Source of the DNA: Acidimicrobiaceae bacterium
GTDB lineage: Bacteria > Actinomycetota > Acidimicrobiia > Acidimicrobiales > RAAP-2
Reading direction: 5' to 3'
Assembly: GCA_003151235.1 (NCBI GenBank)
Contig: PLWZ01000067.1
Location: 22,231-86,230, forward strand
DNA length: 64,000 bases
Shown here in pieces: positions 55,864 through 64,000 of the stretch. The position numbers and the translations under genes were made by a program. Every line of letters begins with the position of its first letter. The first letter of the stretch is position 1. The notes under the pieces are model-generated. The model searched no databases, was not told the DNA's origin, and saw only the letters and a program-made list of their open reading frames with translations.

Positions 55864-56877
55864 ATGGGCCAAGTGCCTCGTGACCTGGCGATCGACCTAG
55901 GCACGGCCAACACCCTCGTTTACGCCAAGGGGAAGGGCATCGTCTTGAACGAGCCCACCGTGATCGCCTACAACACCCGCACCCGGGAGGTGCTCGCCAT
56001 CGGCTCCGAGGCGTGGCAGATGATCGGCCGAACGCCCGGCTACATCGTGGCCGTCCGCCCGCTGCGTCAGGGAGCGATCACCGACTTTGACATCACCGAG
56101 CGGATGTTGCGGGTTCTCCTGCATCGGTGCGGGGTCTCGAGGATCAGCCGGCCCCGCGTCCTCATCTGCGTGCCCTCGGCCATCACCCGGGTGGAGCGCC
56201 GTGCGGTGAGGGAGGCGGCCCGCCACGCCGGTGCGTCGGCGACCTACCTCATCGAGCAACCCATGGCCGCCGCCATCGGGGCCGGTCTCGCCATCCATGA
56301 GCCGATGGGTTCGATGGTGGTCGACGTCGGCGGCGGCACCGCCGAGACCGCGGTCATCTCGCTCGGGGGAGTGGTGGCCCAGCGGGCCATCCGCTGCGGT
56401 GGTTTCGACTTCGACACGGCCATCCAGTCCTATGTCCGCCATCGCCACGGAATCGCCATCGGCGAGCGGACGGCCGAGGCGGTGAAGTTCGCCATCGGCT
56501 CCGCCTACCCCTATGAGGCCGAGCGGGAGGCCATGGTCCGCGGGCGAGAGGTGTCGACCGGGATGCCGAAGACGGTCGGCCTCGAACCGGTCGAGGTTCG
56601 CAAGGCGCTCGAGGATCAGGTGTCCCAGGTCATCGGTGCGGCGGCCGACTGCCTTGCCGAAACCCCGCCCGAACTGGCCCAGGACATCATGTTCGAGGGG
56701 GTCCATCTGCTCGGGGGCGGCGCGCTGTTGCGAGGCATGGCCCAGCGGCTGGCCAACGGGACGGCGGTCCCGGTGCACCTTGTCGACCTCCCGTTGGAGT
56801 GCGTGGTGCTCGGTGCTGGTCGGTGTCTCGAGGCCCTCGACGAGTTGCGATCCGTATTCACCGACACCGAGGACTGA
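55864..56877 (+). CDS. mreB: Rod-shape-determining protein MreB
   Basis: Actin-like cytoskeletal ATPase directing lateral wall growth. The 337-residue protein has the phosphate-1 loop IDLGTANTLVYAKGKG, the phosphate-2 loop VVDVGGGTAETAVISLGG, EQPMAAAIGAG and the adenosine motif HLLGGGALLRGM. The C-terminus ENCL-type region is VDLPLECVVLGAG. mreC and mreD are absent from this locus, so it may be a second, Mbl-like copy. The ATG at 55864 is preceded by no strong ribosome-binding site. Confidence 0.93.
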   Translation: MGQVPRDLAIDLGTANTLVYAKGKGIVLNEPTVIAYNTRTREVLAIGSEAWQMIGRTPGYIVAVRPLRQGAITDFDITERMLRVLLHRCGVSRISRPRVLICVPSAITRVERRAVREAARHAGASATYLIEQPMAAAIGAGLAIHEPMGSMVVDVGGGTAETAVISLGGVVAQRAIRCGGFDFDTAIQSYVRHRHGIAIGERTAEAVKFAIGSAYPYEAEREAMVRGREVSTGMPKTVGLEPVEVRKALEDQVSQVIGAAADCLAETPPELAQDIMFEGVHLLGGGALLRGMAQRLANGTAVPVHLVDLPLECVVLGAGRCLEALDELRSVFTDTED

Positions 56878-56891
56878 CGCTCCCCGCTGGC

Positions 56892-57524
56892 TCAGCGACC
56901 GAGGAGGATCTCGGCCGCTTGGCGAACCTGCCAATCGGCGTCGCCGAGGCAGCCCTCGAGCGCCGACTCCACCTCGGGTCCTTCGAAGCCGGCCAGCGCC
57001 ACGACTGCACGACGCCGAACGGGCGGCCGGTCGGCCAACGCGCCGAGGACCGCAGTCAGCCCGTCCGGGGCCCCGATGGCACCGAGCGCGGCGACGGCGG
57101 CCTCGCGGCACCTCGGGTCGTCGTGATCCGCGGCCACCCGCGCGATCGACGGCACCGACGCACGGTCCCGACGCTCGCCGAGCGCCCACCCGGCCGCCTC
57201 GACGACCAGCGGGTCGGGGTCTTCCAGCCGATCGACGAGAAGCGAGGGCAGGGTGGATCGAGAGCCGGTGCCGCCACAGCGGGCACCGAGCACCGCCGCC
57301 CGGCGCCGCACCGTCGGGTCGGCGTCTCCGAACGCCTCGGCGAGATCGGCGACGCGGAGTGACCCCAGGCGCTCGAGGGCGCCGAGTCGGGCGGCGCGCA
57401 CCGAGGGATCCGGGTCGGACCTGGCTGCCTCGACGGTGCCCCGATCACCCCGGTGCCCGGCCAGAACCACCGCCCGCCGCCGATCGGTAGGCGATCCGTC
57501 GCGCCGGTTCTCCGGCCGTTCCAT
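56892..57524 (-). CDS. HEAT-repeat protein
   Basis: A 210-residue protein made of about five HEAT-like helical repeats, recognisable as recurrent DPDPSVRAARLGALERLG, DADPTVRRRAAVLGAR, DPDPLVVEAAGWALGER and DADWQVRQAAEILL units. Such modules bind other proteins; some act on bilins. No catalytic motif is seen. The ATG at 57524 is chosen; a GTG at 57548 would extend it to 218 residues. It converges with mreB (14 bp) and diverges from the S16 protease gene. Confidence 0.8.
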   Translation of the reverse strand: MERPENRRDGSPTDRRRAVVLAGHRGDRGTVEAARSDPDPSVRAARLGALERLGSLRVADLAEAFGDADPTVRRRAAVLGARCGGTGSRSTLPSLLVDRLEDPDPLVVEAAGWALGERRDRASVPSIARVAADHDDPRCREAAVAALGAIGAPDGLTAVLGALADRPPVRRRAVVALAGFEGPEVESALEGCLGDADWQVRQAAEILLGR

Positions 57525-57552
57525 GGGAGGATCGTCGACCACCGTCACGAGT

Positions 57553-58680
57553 ATGACCGAGGCCTACCCCGAACCCCGTGTGCCGCGCCGCAGCCGCAGG
57601 CTGCCCCGCGTGGCCCTGATCGTCGTGGCCGCCGTGCTGGTGGTGGCGGTCGTCGCAAGCCGGATCACGCTCAACTACTACGTGTTGTCCCCCGGTGACG
57701 CGCAGTCGGTCGGGGCCCTCATCAAGGTGCCCCATGCACGCGCTCACCGCATCCACGGCGCAGTGCTCCTCACCGACGTGTTCTTGCAGCAGGTGACCGC
57801 GCTCAGCTACGTCTCCGACCTTTTCTCGAGCGACGACCAGGTGGTGCCGACCGACGAGCTCGTGGGCGGCGGGATACCGCCATCCGAGCTGACGGCTCAG
57901 GGGTATCTGGAAATGGCCCAGGCCCAGGCGGCGGCGAAGACCGCCGCCCTCCGGCGGCTGGGTTTTCACATCACCGAGCACGACTCGGGGGCCGTGATCG
58001 CGGGGGTGGCCTCTGACACGCCGGCCGCCGGTGTGCTGAAGGTGGCCCAGGTCATCACGGCGGTCAACGGGACGGCCACGCCGACCGTGTGCGACTTCGT
58101 CCGCCAACTGGCCACGCTCGGCCCGGGCCAATCGGTCACCCTGTCCGTCGATCAGGACCACTTCAGCGCCGAAGGCGTGGCCGTGTCCGGTTCCTCGGTC
58201 AAAAAGACGCTCCGACTGGCCAAGAGGCCGTCCGGGGTCGCCTCCGACACCGGGTGCGGCATCCGGCCGAGCTCGGGCTTTCTCGGGCTGTCGGTCCAGA
58301 CCCAGCAGGACTTCGACTACCCGTTCCTCATCACCATCGACACCGCCGGCATCGGTGGCCCTTCGGCGGGTCTCGCCATGACCCTGGGTCTGATCAACAC
58401 ACTGTCGGGCGGGCACCTGACCGGGGGTCGAACGGTCGCCGCGACCGGGACCATCGACGAGTTCGGCAACGTAGGAGACGTCGGAGGCGTCGCGCAGAAG
58501 ACGATCGCCGTCGAACGGGCCGGCGCCACCGTCTTCTTGGTGCCGCCCCCCGAGCTCGGCGTGGCCAAGTCGAAGGCCGATGCCCCGCTGCACGTCTATG
58601 CGGTGTCGACCCTGGCCCAGGCGCTGTCGGTGCTCCACAAGCTCGGCGGCGACGTGCCGGCCGCCACTCCGACGGACTGA
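57553..58680 (+). CDS. PDZ-Lon (S16) membrane protease, YlbL-like
   Basis: A 375-residue membrane-anchored Ser-Lys protease. An N-terminal transmembrane helix (about 18-37) is followed by SRITLNYYVLSPGDAQSV, a PDZ domain (about 140-210) and a Lon-type proteolytic domain with S271 in IGGPSAGLAM and K316 in GVAQKTIAV. The Ser-Lys spacing fits S16 peptidases. It probably acts outside the membrane on misfolded or signalling proteins. The ATG at 57553 is chosen; an in-frame ATG at 57523 also exists and lies on the same ccatgg as the divergent HEAT gene start. Confidence 0.9.
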   Translation: MTEAYPEPRVPRRSRRLPRVALIVVAAVLVVAVVASRITLNYYVLSPGDAQSVGALIKVPHARAHRIHGAVLLTDVFLQQVTALSYVSDLFSSDDQVVPTDELVGGGIPPSELTAQGYLEMAQAQAAAKTAALRRLGFHITEHDSGAVIAGVASDTPAAGVLKVAQVITAVNGTATPTVCDFVRQLATLGPGQSVTLSVDQDHFSAEGVAVSGSSVKKTLRLAKRPSGVASDTGCGIRPSSGFLGLSVQTQQDFDYPFLITIDTAGIGGPSAGLAMTLGLINTLSGGHLTGGRTVAATGTIDEFGNVGDVGGVAQKTIAVERAGATVFLVPPPELGVAKSKADAPLHVYAVSTLAQALSVLHKLGGDVPAATPTD

Positions 58681-58774
58681 CGCGGGCAGGGATCGGGCTC
58701 GCGGGTCTCGAATTGGGCAATTTCCTGGCCGAGTGTCTATCCATTCTGGGGTGATCAGGCCGTAGGCTTTGGCA

Positions 58775-60541
58775 ATGCCGGACGCCGCCAGCGACTCCTC
58801 GCCCCGCATGCGGTCAAACGAGGTGTCGGGTCGGACGTTCACGAGGAACCGGCGCGGCTTCGACTCCGCCGAGGTGGCGGCCTATCTCGAGGAACTCGCA
58901 GCCGAGCTCGCGGCTTGGGAGGCGCGTGAGGAGGCGCTGCTCGAAGAGTTGTCTGCGGCCGAGGAGCGCTCGGCCAACCCTGAGATCAGCGACGACCAAT
59001 TGACGACTGCGCTCGGCCAGAAGAGCGCCGAGCTCCTGCGCAACGCGCATCACGAGGCGTCCCGGCTCGTCAACGCGGCCGAGGAGACCGCGGGTGCGGT
59101 CGTCCGGGACGCGCAGCAACAGGCCACCGACATCCAGGTCAGCGCCGAGGCGGCGTCGGCCGAGCGCATCGCCCATGCCGAGCTGGCTGCGGGCTCCGTC
59201 CAGGAGGGAGCGCAGGCGGACGTGGCGGCGATCCTCGACCGGGCCCGCGCCGATGGGAACGCGCTGCTCGATCGAGCACGCGAGCGCGGACGCCTGATGA
59301 TCGAGCAGGCCCAGGAGACCCGGCGCCGCATGTTGACCGAGACGGCCCAGCGTCGGCGCGTCCTCCTCATCCAGATCGAACAACTGCGCGCGGCGCGCGA
59401 CCAGTTGGCCCGCACCGTCATCGGGGTGCGCGGCTCGGTCGACGACATCGTCTCGGGCCTGGCCCGGGCTGACGATGACGCGCGCGCCGCCGCAGCAGCG
59501 GTCGCGGAGCGCGTGGCCGAGGTCGAAGCGCAAGAGGTGGAAGGTCTGGAACCGGCCGAGGCCGACGCCATCGCAGCCGCAAACGGCGGGCCCGACGCAG
59601 CCGGCGAGACAGCGGGGAATCGCGAGCCTCTGGTCGCCGCTGGCGCCGAGGAACCGGGCCCCGAAGAGTCCAAGGTCGAGGAGCTCTTTGCGCGGATCCG
59701 CGAGGGTCGAATCGCCGACCCGGCCGAGGACGCGACGCATCCGATCGACACGGCCGGGCAGAGCGCCGGTGAGACGGTGGCCGAACCGACCGAGAGCGAC
59801 GCGGAGGGGGGTTCCCTGGGCCTTGCGATCCCCCTTGTCGCATCGTCTGACCCCGAGACCGACGGCCTGGTCGCCGAACGCGACGATCTTCTCGACCCGA
59901 TCATCGCCCGGATGGCCCGCCGGCTGAAGCGGGCCATGCAGGACGACCAGAACCTGCTGCTCCACCGACTTCGGAACGACTCGGGCGAGTACCGCCAGGA
60001 ACTGCTCAGTTCCGAGGACGATCAACGCCGCGGCCTCGTCGAGGCGTCGGTGGACTTCCTCGGTGACGCGTTCGACGCTGGTGAGACGTTCGCGCACCAG
60101 CAGCTCGGCCACGGCGACGAGGCGGTTTCCGACGCGACGGAAATCAACCGCTCGGCCGTCGGGACCGGAGCGCAGGAATTGGCGGACACGGTCGTGACCC
60201 TGCTCCGGCGCCGGCTGTTGGAAGAGGACGTCGAGGGCCCAGGGCCGAGCGAGGAAGAGGCCACCGAGCTGGTCAGCGCGGCCTACCGGGAGTGGCGAGG
60301 GGAGCGGATCGAGCGGCTGGTCGGGGATCACGTCATCGGGGCCTTCTCGAGCGGGGTCCGGGCGGCCAGCGCCAAGGCCTCGTTGCGCTGGATCCCGTCG
60401 GGCTCCGACGACGCCTGTGCCGACTGCGAGGACAACGCCCTCGCCGATGCGGTTGCCGACGGTGAGCGCTTCCCAACTGGGCATTTGCACCCGCCGGCCC
60501 ACGTCGGGTGCCGCTGTCTCGTCGTGCCGACCAAGACTTGA
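58775..60541 (+). CDS. DivIVA-like coiled-coil protein with phage Mu gpF-like C-terminal motif
   Basis: A 588-residue cytoplasmic protein. Residues about 15-60 (GRTFTRNRRGFDSAEVAAYL) match the DivIVA N-terminal domain, which recognises curved membrane. A long coiled coil follows to about 235, then an acidic, Ala/Glu/Pro-rich linker (about 240-370). The C-terminal part (about 480-588) has a helical block with AYREWRGERIERLVGDHVIG and then DDACADCEDN with a final HPPAHVGCRCLVVP (C548, C551, C579, C581). That CxxC...CxC-VP ending is typical of Mu gpF/SPP1 gp7 minor head proteins. No other phage genes are nearby. The ATG at 58775 is preferred over the TTG at 58769. Confidence 0.78.
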   Translation: MPDAASDSSPRMRSNEVSGRTFTRNRRGFDSAEVAAYLEELAAELAAWEAREEALLEELSAAEERSANPEISDDQLTTALGQKSAELLRNAHHEASRLVNAAEETAGAVVRDAQQQATDIQVSAEAASAERIAHAELAAGSVQEGAQADVAAILDRARADGNALLDRARERGRLMIEQAQETRRRMLTETAQRRRVLLIQIEQLRAARDQLARTVIGVRGSVDDIVSGLARADDDARAAAAAVAERVAEVEAQEVEGLEPAEADAIAAANGGPDAAGETAGNREPLVAAGAEEPGPEESKVEELFARIREGRIADPAEDATHPIDTAGQSAGETVAEPTESDAEGGSLGLAIPLVASSDPETDGLVAERDDLLDPIIARMARRLKRAMQDDQNLLLHRLRNDSGEYRQELLSSEDDQRRGLVEASVDFLGDAFDAGETFAHQQLGHGDEAVSDATEINRSAVGTGAQELADTVVTLLRRRLLEEDVEGPGPSEEEATELVSAAYREWRGERIERLVGDHVIGAFSSGVRAASAKASLRWIPSGSDDACADCEDNALADAVADGERFPTGHLHPPAHVGCRCLVVPTKT

Positions 60542-60569
60542 CAGACTCCGGGACCTAGGCTCCCCACCC

Positions 60570-63542
60570 GTGCGCACCCCCCAAGACGTGGCGCCTCGCG
60601 TCCCCCGTGCGCGCCACCGCGGCCGTTGGTGGCTGCTCGCCGCCGCCATCGTCCTGATCGTCCTGCTCGGATCGCTGCGATCCCTGGCCAGCATCTACAC
60701 GGACAACCTCTGGTTCTCCTCGGTCCACCTGAGCTCGGTCTGGTCGACGCTGCTCGGGGTGAAGGTGGGCCTGTTCGCCTCCTTCGGCGGGCTCTTCTTC
60801 GTGCTGTTGTGGGTCAACCTGATCGTGTCGGACCGGGTCAGCTCGGTCGTCGACGCCGGCGACCCCGAGGACGAGCTGGTGCGCCGGTACCAGCGGATCG
60901 TCCGCCCGTACGCGAACCGCATCTACGCGGGGCTCTCGGTTGTGGTCGCCCTGATTGCGGCGGCAGGGACGATCGGGGAGTGGCAGAACTGGCTGCTCTT
61001 CACCCACGGCCAGAGCTTCCACAAGACCGACCCGCAGTTCCACATGGACATCTCGTTCTACGTGTTCCGGCTGCCGTTCCTGGAGTTCCTGGTCAACTGG
61101 TTGATCGTCTCGCTCATCGTCGTCTTGGTGTTCACGGCGGTGTTCCACTACCTGAACGGCGGCATCCGGACCCAACGGGGCCGCCCGAGGGTGCGGCCGG
61201 TGGTGAAGGCCCACCTGTCGGTGCTGTTGGCGCTCATCGCATTGGCAAAGGCGGCCGGCTACGTGCTGGCCAAGTACCAGCTCGTCACCTCCAACAACGG
61301 CTTCGTCGAGGGCGCCGGCTACACGGACGTCCACGCGCGGATCCCGGCCCTCGAGCTCCTGTTCTGGATCTCGCTCGCGGCGGCGGCCGTGCTGGTCTGG
61401 AACATCCGCCGGCAGGGGTGGACGCTGCCGATCCTGGCCGTCGGGCTGTGGGCGTTCGTCGCCCTCGTAATCGGCGTCATCTACCCGGCCATCAGCCAGG
61501 CCATCGTCAACCCGTCGCAGAACTCGAAGGAAGCCCCGTACATCGCCCGCAACATCGCCGCGACGCGGTTCGCCTACGGGTTGAACAACATCACGGTGAG
61601 CCAGTACCCGGCGACGGCGTCGCTCACGGCCGATCAGGTGCTCGAGAACTTCGGGACCCTGGCCAACATCCGGCTGTGGGACCCCGACCCCCAGATCTCG
61701 CTCCAGACCGTGCAGAAGCTGCAGTACGTGCACGGCTACTACACGTTCACCGGGTTGGCGGTCGACCGTTACCGGATCAAGGGTCAGCTCCAGCCCGTGC
61801 TGGTCGGCGTGCGACAGGTCAACCAGTCCGGCATCGCATCGCCGACATGGGTGAACACGCACCTCCAGTACACCCACGGCGAGGGCATCGTGCTGGCTCA
61901 GGCCAACACGGCCAATGCGAACGGCGATCCGGTGTTCGCGGTGAAGAACGTCCCGCCGAACTCGTCGGGTGGGCTGCCCAAGGTCACCCAGCCCGACGTC
62001 TACTTCAGCCTCAACAACCCCGGCTTCGTGATCGCGAACACCAAAGAGGACGAGATCGGATCGGGTGACCCCCACTACCAGGGAACCGGGGGTGTCCAGC
62101 TGACGTCGCTGCTCCGCCGGGCGGCGTTCGCGCTCCGACTAGGCGACTTCAACCTTCTGATCTCGAGCCAGATCACGAGCAACTCGCGCATCATGTTCGT
62201 GCGCGACATCCAGAACATGGCCCAGGAGGCCGCTCCGTTCCTCAACTGGGACGCCGACCCATACGCCGTGCTTGACCAGGGTCACATCGACTGGGTGCTG
62301 GACGGGTACACGACCACGGCCAACTACCCGTACTCGCAGAACGCTGGATCGATCCTGGTGCCCCAGGGCAGCGGCCTGCCGGCCAGCTACAACTACGTGC
62401 GCAACTCGGTGAAGCTGGTCATCAACGCCTACTCGGGGTCGATGACCTTCTACGCGATGGACAACGACCCGATTCTGCGGACCTACGAATCCGCGTTCCC
62501 CGGCATGTTCACCCCGGCGTCGTCCATGCCGGCCAGCCTCCAGCAGCACCTTCGCTACCCCGAGGACATGTTCTCGGTGCAGGCCGCCCTCTACGGCCGC
62601 TACCACATCCTTTCGCCGAACGACTTCTACAACGCCAACGGGGCCTGGACCCTGTCGCCGACCGCGGGTGCCGGTTCACCCGGGCAGGCTCTTTCGGTCA
62701 CGCTCACCACCAACGCGCAGGACCAGACGATCAGCGGCTCGATCGCCCCGATGTCTCCCGTGTACCAGGTCTTGAAGGAACCGGGGGATACCACGCAGTC
62801 CTTCAACATCTCGGACGCCTACGTGCCGTTCAACACTGGGTCCAACAGCCAAAACCTGTCCGCGTTCATCTTCGGCACCTATAAGTCCGTTGCCGGCGGG
62901 AAGCTGCACGTGTACGTGACGCCGGGGGGCCAGTCCGTCGGTCCGGCGCTCGCCGAGTCCGAGATCCAGCAGAACAGCACGGTGTCCCAGGACATCACGC
63001 TGCTCGACCAGCACGGCTCGGGCGTCCTGCTCGGGAACATCTTGATGTTGCCGGTCGGGAACGCCGTCATCTACGTGCGTCCCCTCTACGTCGAGTCGAC
63101 CACCAACCCCCTGCCCCAGTTGACCGACGTGATCACGGTGCTCGGGGCCGACGTCAAGATCGAGTCGACGGTGAGCGCGTCGCTCAACGCGCTGTTGAAG
63201 ATCCAGGTGCCGACCGGCACCCCGGGTGGTTCCACCTCGCCCACCTCCAACCTCGGCTCGGCGACCGAGTCCGAGGTCAACTCCTTGATCATGCAGGCCC
63301 AGACGGACTACCAGGCCGCCCAGGCCGCGCTGACGAGCGGCTCGCTGGCCCAGTACCAGACCGAGATCGCGGCAATGGAACAGGTGCTCCAGCAGGCCGA
63401 GAGCCTCCTCAACCCCACCGGGACCAGCCCGACGTCACCGACGACGACCACGACCACGACGGTGCCCAAGAAGAAGACGAAGACCACGACCAAGAACACG
63501 TCAACCGCAATAGGCGTGGGCGGTTCCAACTCTCGAAGCTGA
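60570..63542 (+). CDS. UPF0182 family large membrane protein
   Basis: A 990-residue integral membrane protein of the UPF0182/COG1615 family, function unknown. The N-terminal third (about 1-300) has about seven transmembrane helices, including IVLIVLLGSLRSLASIYTD; the rest is a large extracytoplasmic region with NIAATRFAYGLNNI, LWDPDPQISLQTVQKLQYVHGYY-type (given here in part), YPEDMFSVQAALYGRYHI and a C-terminal Ser/Thr/Lys-rich tail with a TTTTTT run. The GTG at 60570 gives the family start; the frame is open upstream only by overlap with the previous gene. Confidence 0.9.
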   Translation: MRTPQDVAPRVPRARHRGRWWLLAAAIVLIVLLGSLRSLASIYTDNLWFSSVHLSSVWSTLLGVKVGLFASFGGLFFVLLWVNLIVSDRVSSVVDAGDPEDELVRRYQRIVRPYANRIYAGLSVVVALIAAAGTIGEWQNWLLFTHGQSFHKTDPQFHMDISFYVFRLPFLEFLVNWLIVSLIVVLVFTAVFHYLNGGIRTQRGRPRVRPVVKAHLSVLLALIALAKAAGYVLAKYQLVTSNNGFVEGAGYTDVHARIPALELLFWISLAAAAVLVWNIRRQGWTLPILAVGLWAFVALVIGVIYPAISQAIVNPSQNSKEAPYIARNIAATRFAYGLNNITVSQYPATASLTADQVLENFGTLANIRLWDPDPQISLQTVQKLQYVHGYYTFTGLAVDRYRIKGQLQPVLVGVRQVNQSGIASPTWVNTHLQYTHGEGIVLAQANTANANGDPVFAVKNVPPNSSGGLPKVTQPDVYFSLNNPGFVIANTKEDEIGSGDPHYQGTGGVQLTSLLRRAAFALRLGDFNLLISSQITSNSRIMFVRDIQNMAQEAAPFLNWDADPYAVLDQGHIDWVLDGYTTTANYPYSQNAGSILVPQGSGLPASYNYVRNSVKLVINAYSGSMTFYAMDNDPILRTYESAFPGMFTPASSMPASLQQHLRYPEDMFSVQAALYGRYHILSPNDFYNANGAWTLSPTAGAGSPGQALSVTLTTNAQDQTISGSIAPMSPVYQVLKEPGDTTQSFNISDAYVPFNTGSNSQNLSAFIFGTYKSVAGGKLHVYVTPGGQSVGPALAESEIQQNSTVSQDITLLDQHGSGVLLGNILMLPVGNAVIYVRPLYVESTTNPLPQLTDVITVLGADVKIESTVSASLNALLKIQVPTGTPGGSTSPTSNLGSATESEVNSLIMQAQTDYQAAQAALTSGSLAQYQTEIAAMEQVLQQAESLLNPTGTSPTSPTTTTTTTVPKKKTKTTTKNTSTAIGVGGSNSRS

Positions 63543-63636
63543 CGTCCCCGCCGGAGGACCGGCCACGGGCTCCGTGCGATGATGGGTGTTCAGGTAGGTC
63601 AGCTCGCTCCGGCGGGCCCGAGTCCGGGGGTGCCCG

Positions 63637-63918
63637 ATGGGGTTTCTCGACAAGGTGAAGGAAGGCGCAGCCCAGGCGTCGGCAGCGGCCAAGGACGCCG
63701 CCCAGAAGGGCCAAGCGAAGCTCGACTCGATGCAGGCGAAGAAGGCCGCCGACGGCCTGTTGCGCGACCTCGGGGCGGCGGCGTACGCGGAGAAGATGGG
63801 AAGAGCACCGGCGAACAACTCTGCCGAGATCGACCGGATCCTGGCTGCGCTCGAGGCTCACGAGAAGGAAAACGGGCAGATCGACCTGGCACCGACATCG
63901 GGCACGCCGGGCAACTGA
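63637..63918 (+). CDS. Small helical protein of unknown function
   Basis: A 93-residue Ala/Lys-rich, probably helical protein beginning MGFLDKVKEGAAQASAAAKD. The amphipathic N-terminus could attach to membrane surfaces. It resembles short uncharacterised actinobacterial proteins with an AAxKGxAKLDxxQAKKxA pattern, but I cannot assign a function. The ATG at 63637 starts 94 bp after the UPF0182 stop. Confidence 0.7.
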   Translation: MGFLDKVKEGAAQASAAAKDAAQKGQAKLDSMQAKKAADGLLRDLGAAAYAEKMGRAPANNSAEIDRILAALEAHEKENGQIDLAPTSGTPGN

Positions 63919-63938
63919 TCCAGCTCGATGGCACCCCG

Positions 63939-63969
63939 TTGGTGGGGGATGGCCGGCGGCTGCTAAATT
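63939..63969 (+). promoter_or_regulatory. Candidate tRNA promoter
   Basis: TTGGTG (63939-63944) and TAAATT (63964-63969) are 19 bp apart. The -10 box lies 12 bp before the tRNA 5' end, a distance that fits a tRNA promoter, though the spacing is longer than ideal. Confidence 0.35.
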
Positions 63970-63981
63970 TTCAGGTCTCGC

Positions 63982-64000
63982 CGCGGGGTGGAGCAGTCTG
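63982..64000 (+). tRNA. 5' part of initiator tRNA-Met (cut by window edge)
   Basis: The last 19 bases, beginning CGCGGGG then TGGAGCAGTCTG, match the acceptor strand and D-arm start of bacterial initiator tRNA-fMet, whose C1 does not pair with base 72. The anticodon and 3' half lie beyond the window, so identity rests on this start only. Confidence 0.72.

Noticed and set aside
58775..60541. Prophage remnant around the Mu gpF-like ending
   Set aside because: Neighbours on both sides are ordinary cellular genes; no integrase, terminase, portal or tail gene is present, so a fused cellular protein is the better reading.

Overview
This window is a continuous piece of a high-GC actinobacterial chromosome. 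The evidence is GTG/TTG starts with GTGA/ATGA overlaps, two WhiB-family genes, a GuaB3-type gene next to guaA, a CIRCE-controlled groESL, a one-chain SDH membrane anchor and a class E sortase. The mix of gene families resembles Acidimicrobiia, but that placement is inference. Almost everything is housekeeping. I see no insertion sequence, prophage, CRISPR array or replication origin.

Layout. 1-12.3 kb: rplM-rpsI-glmM-glmS-acpS-nnr-alr, an alpha/beta hydrolase, a family 4 uracil-DNA glycosylase, the tRNA t6A set tsaE-tsaB-(rimI)-tsaD, and pdxH. 12.3-17.9 kb: a compositionally milder, accessory-looking block. It holds a cyclic-di-GMP-I riboswitch in front of a secreted six-cysteine protein, a low-molecular-weight phosphatase, a class E sortase carrying a sorting-signal-like segment of its own, and cysD-cysNC for PAPS synthesis. 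17.9-21.2 kb: an overlapping SDR / QueA-like / SufR-like trio and an RDD membrane protein. 21.2-26.6 kb: promoter-CIRCE-groES-groEL, a Nudix hydrolase, an amidohydrolase and a patatin. 26.7-41.2 kb: guaB3-guaA-pcrA, a B12-binding subunit, sucCD, purN-purH-folD, metF, icd and mdh, that is purine, folate and TCA-cycle functions. 41.3-46.4 kb (minus strand): succinate dehydrogenase and downstream small genes. 46.6-58.7 kb: a MoxR-like ATPase with its VWA partner, two WhiB regulators around a formiminotransferase, an active HtrA-like protease and an apparently dead HtrA-PDZ paralogue, MreB, and a PDZ-Lon (S16) membrane protease. 58.8-64 kb: a DivIVA-like coiled-coil protein ending in a phage-Mu-gpF-like cysteine motif, a UPF0182 membrane protein, a small helical protein, and the 5' end of what looks like initiator tRNA-Met.

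The most interesting points are the c-di-GMP riboswitch with a foldable expression platform, the sortase with an internal LAGTG-hydrophobic-RRRR segment, the DivIVA/Mu-gpF-like fusion, and the active/inactive HtrA pair. Functions are assigned from motifs and family knowledge; no database search was run.
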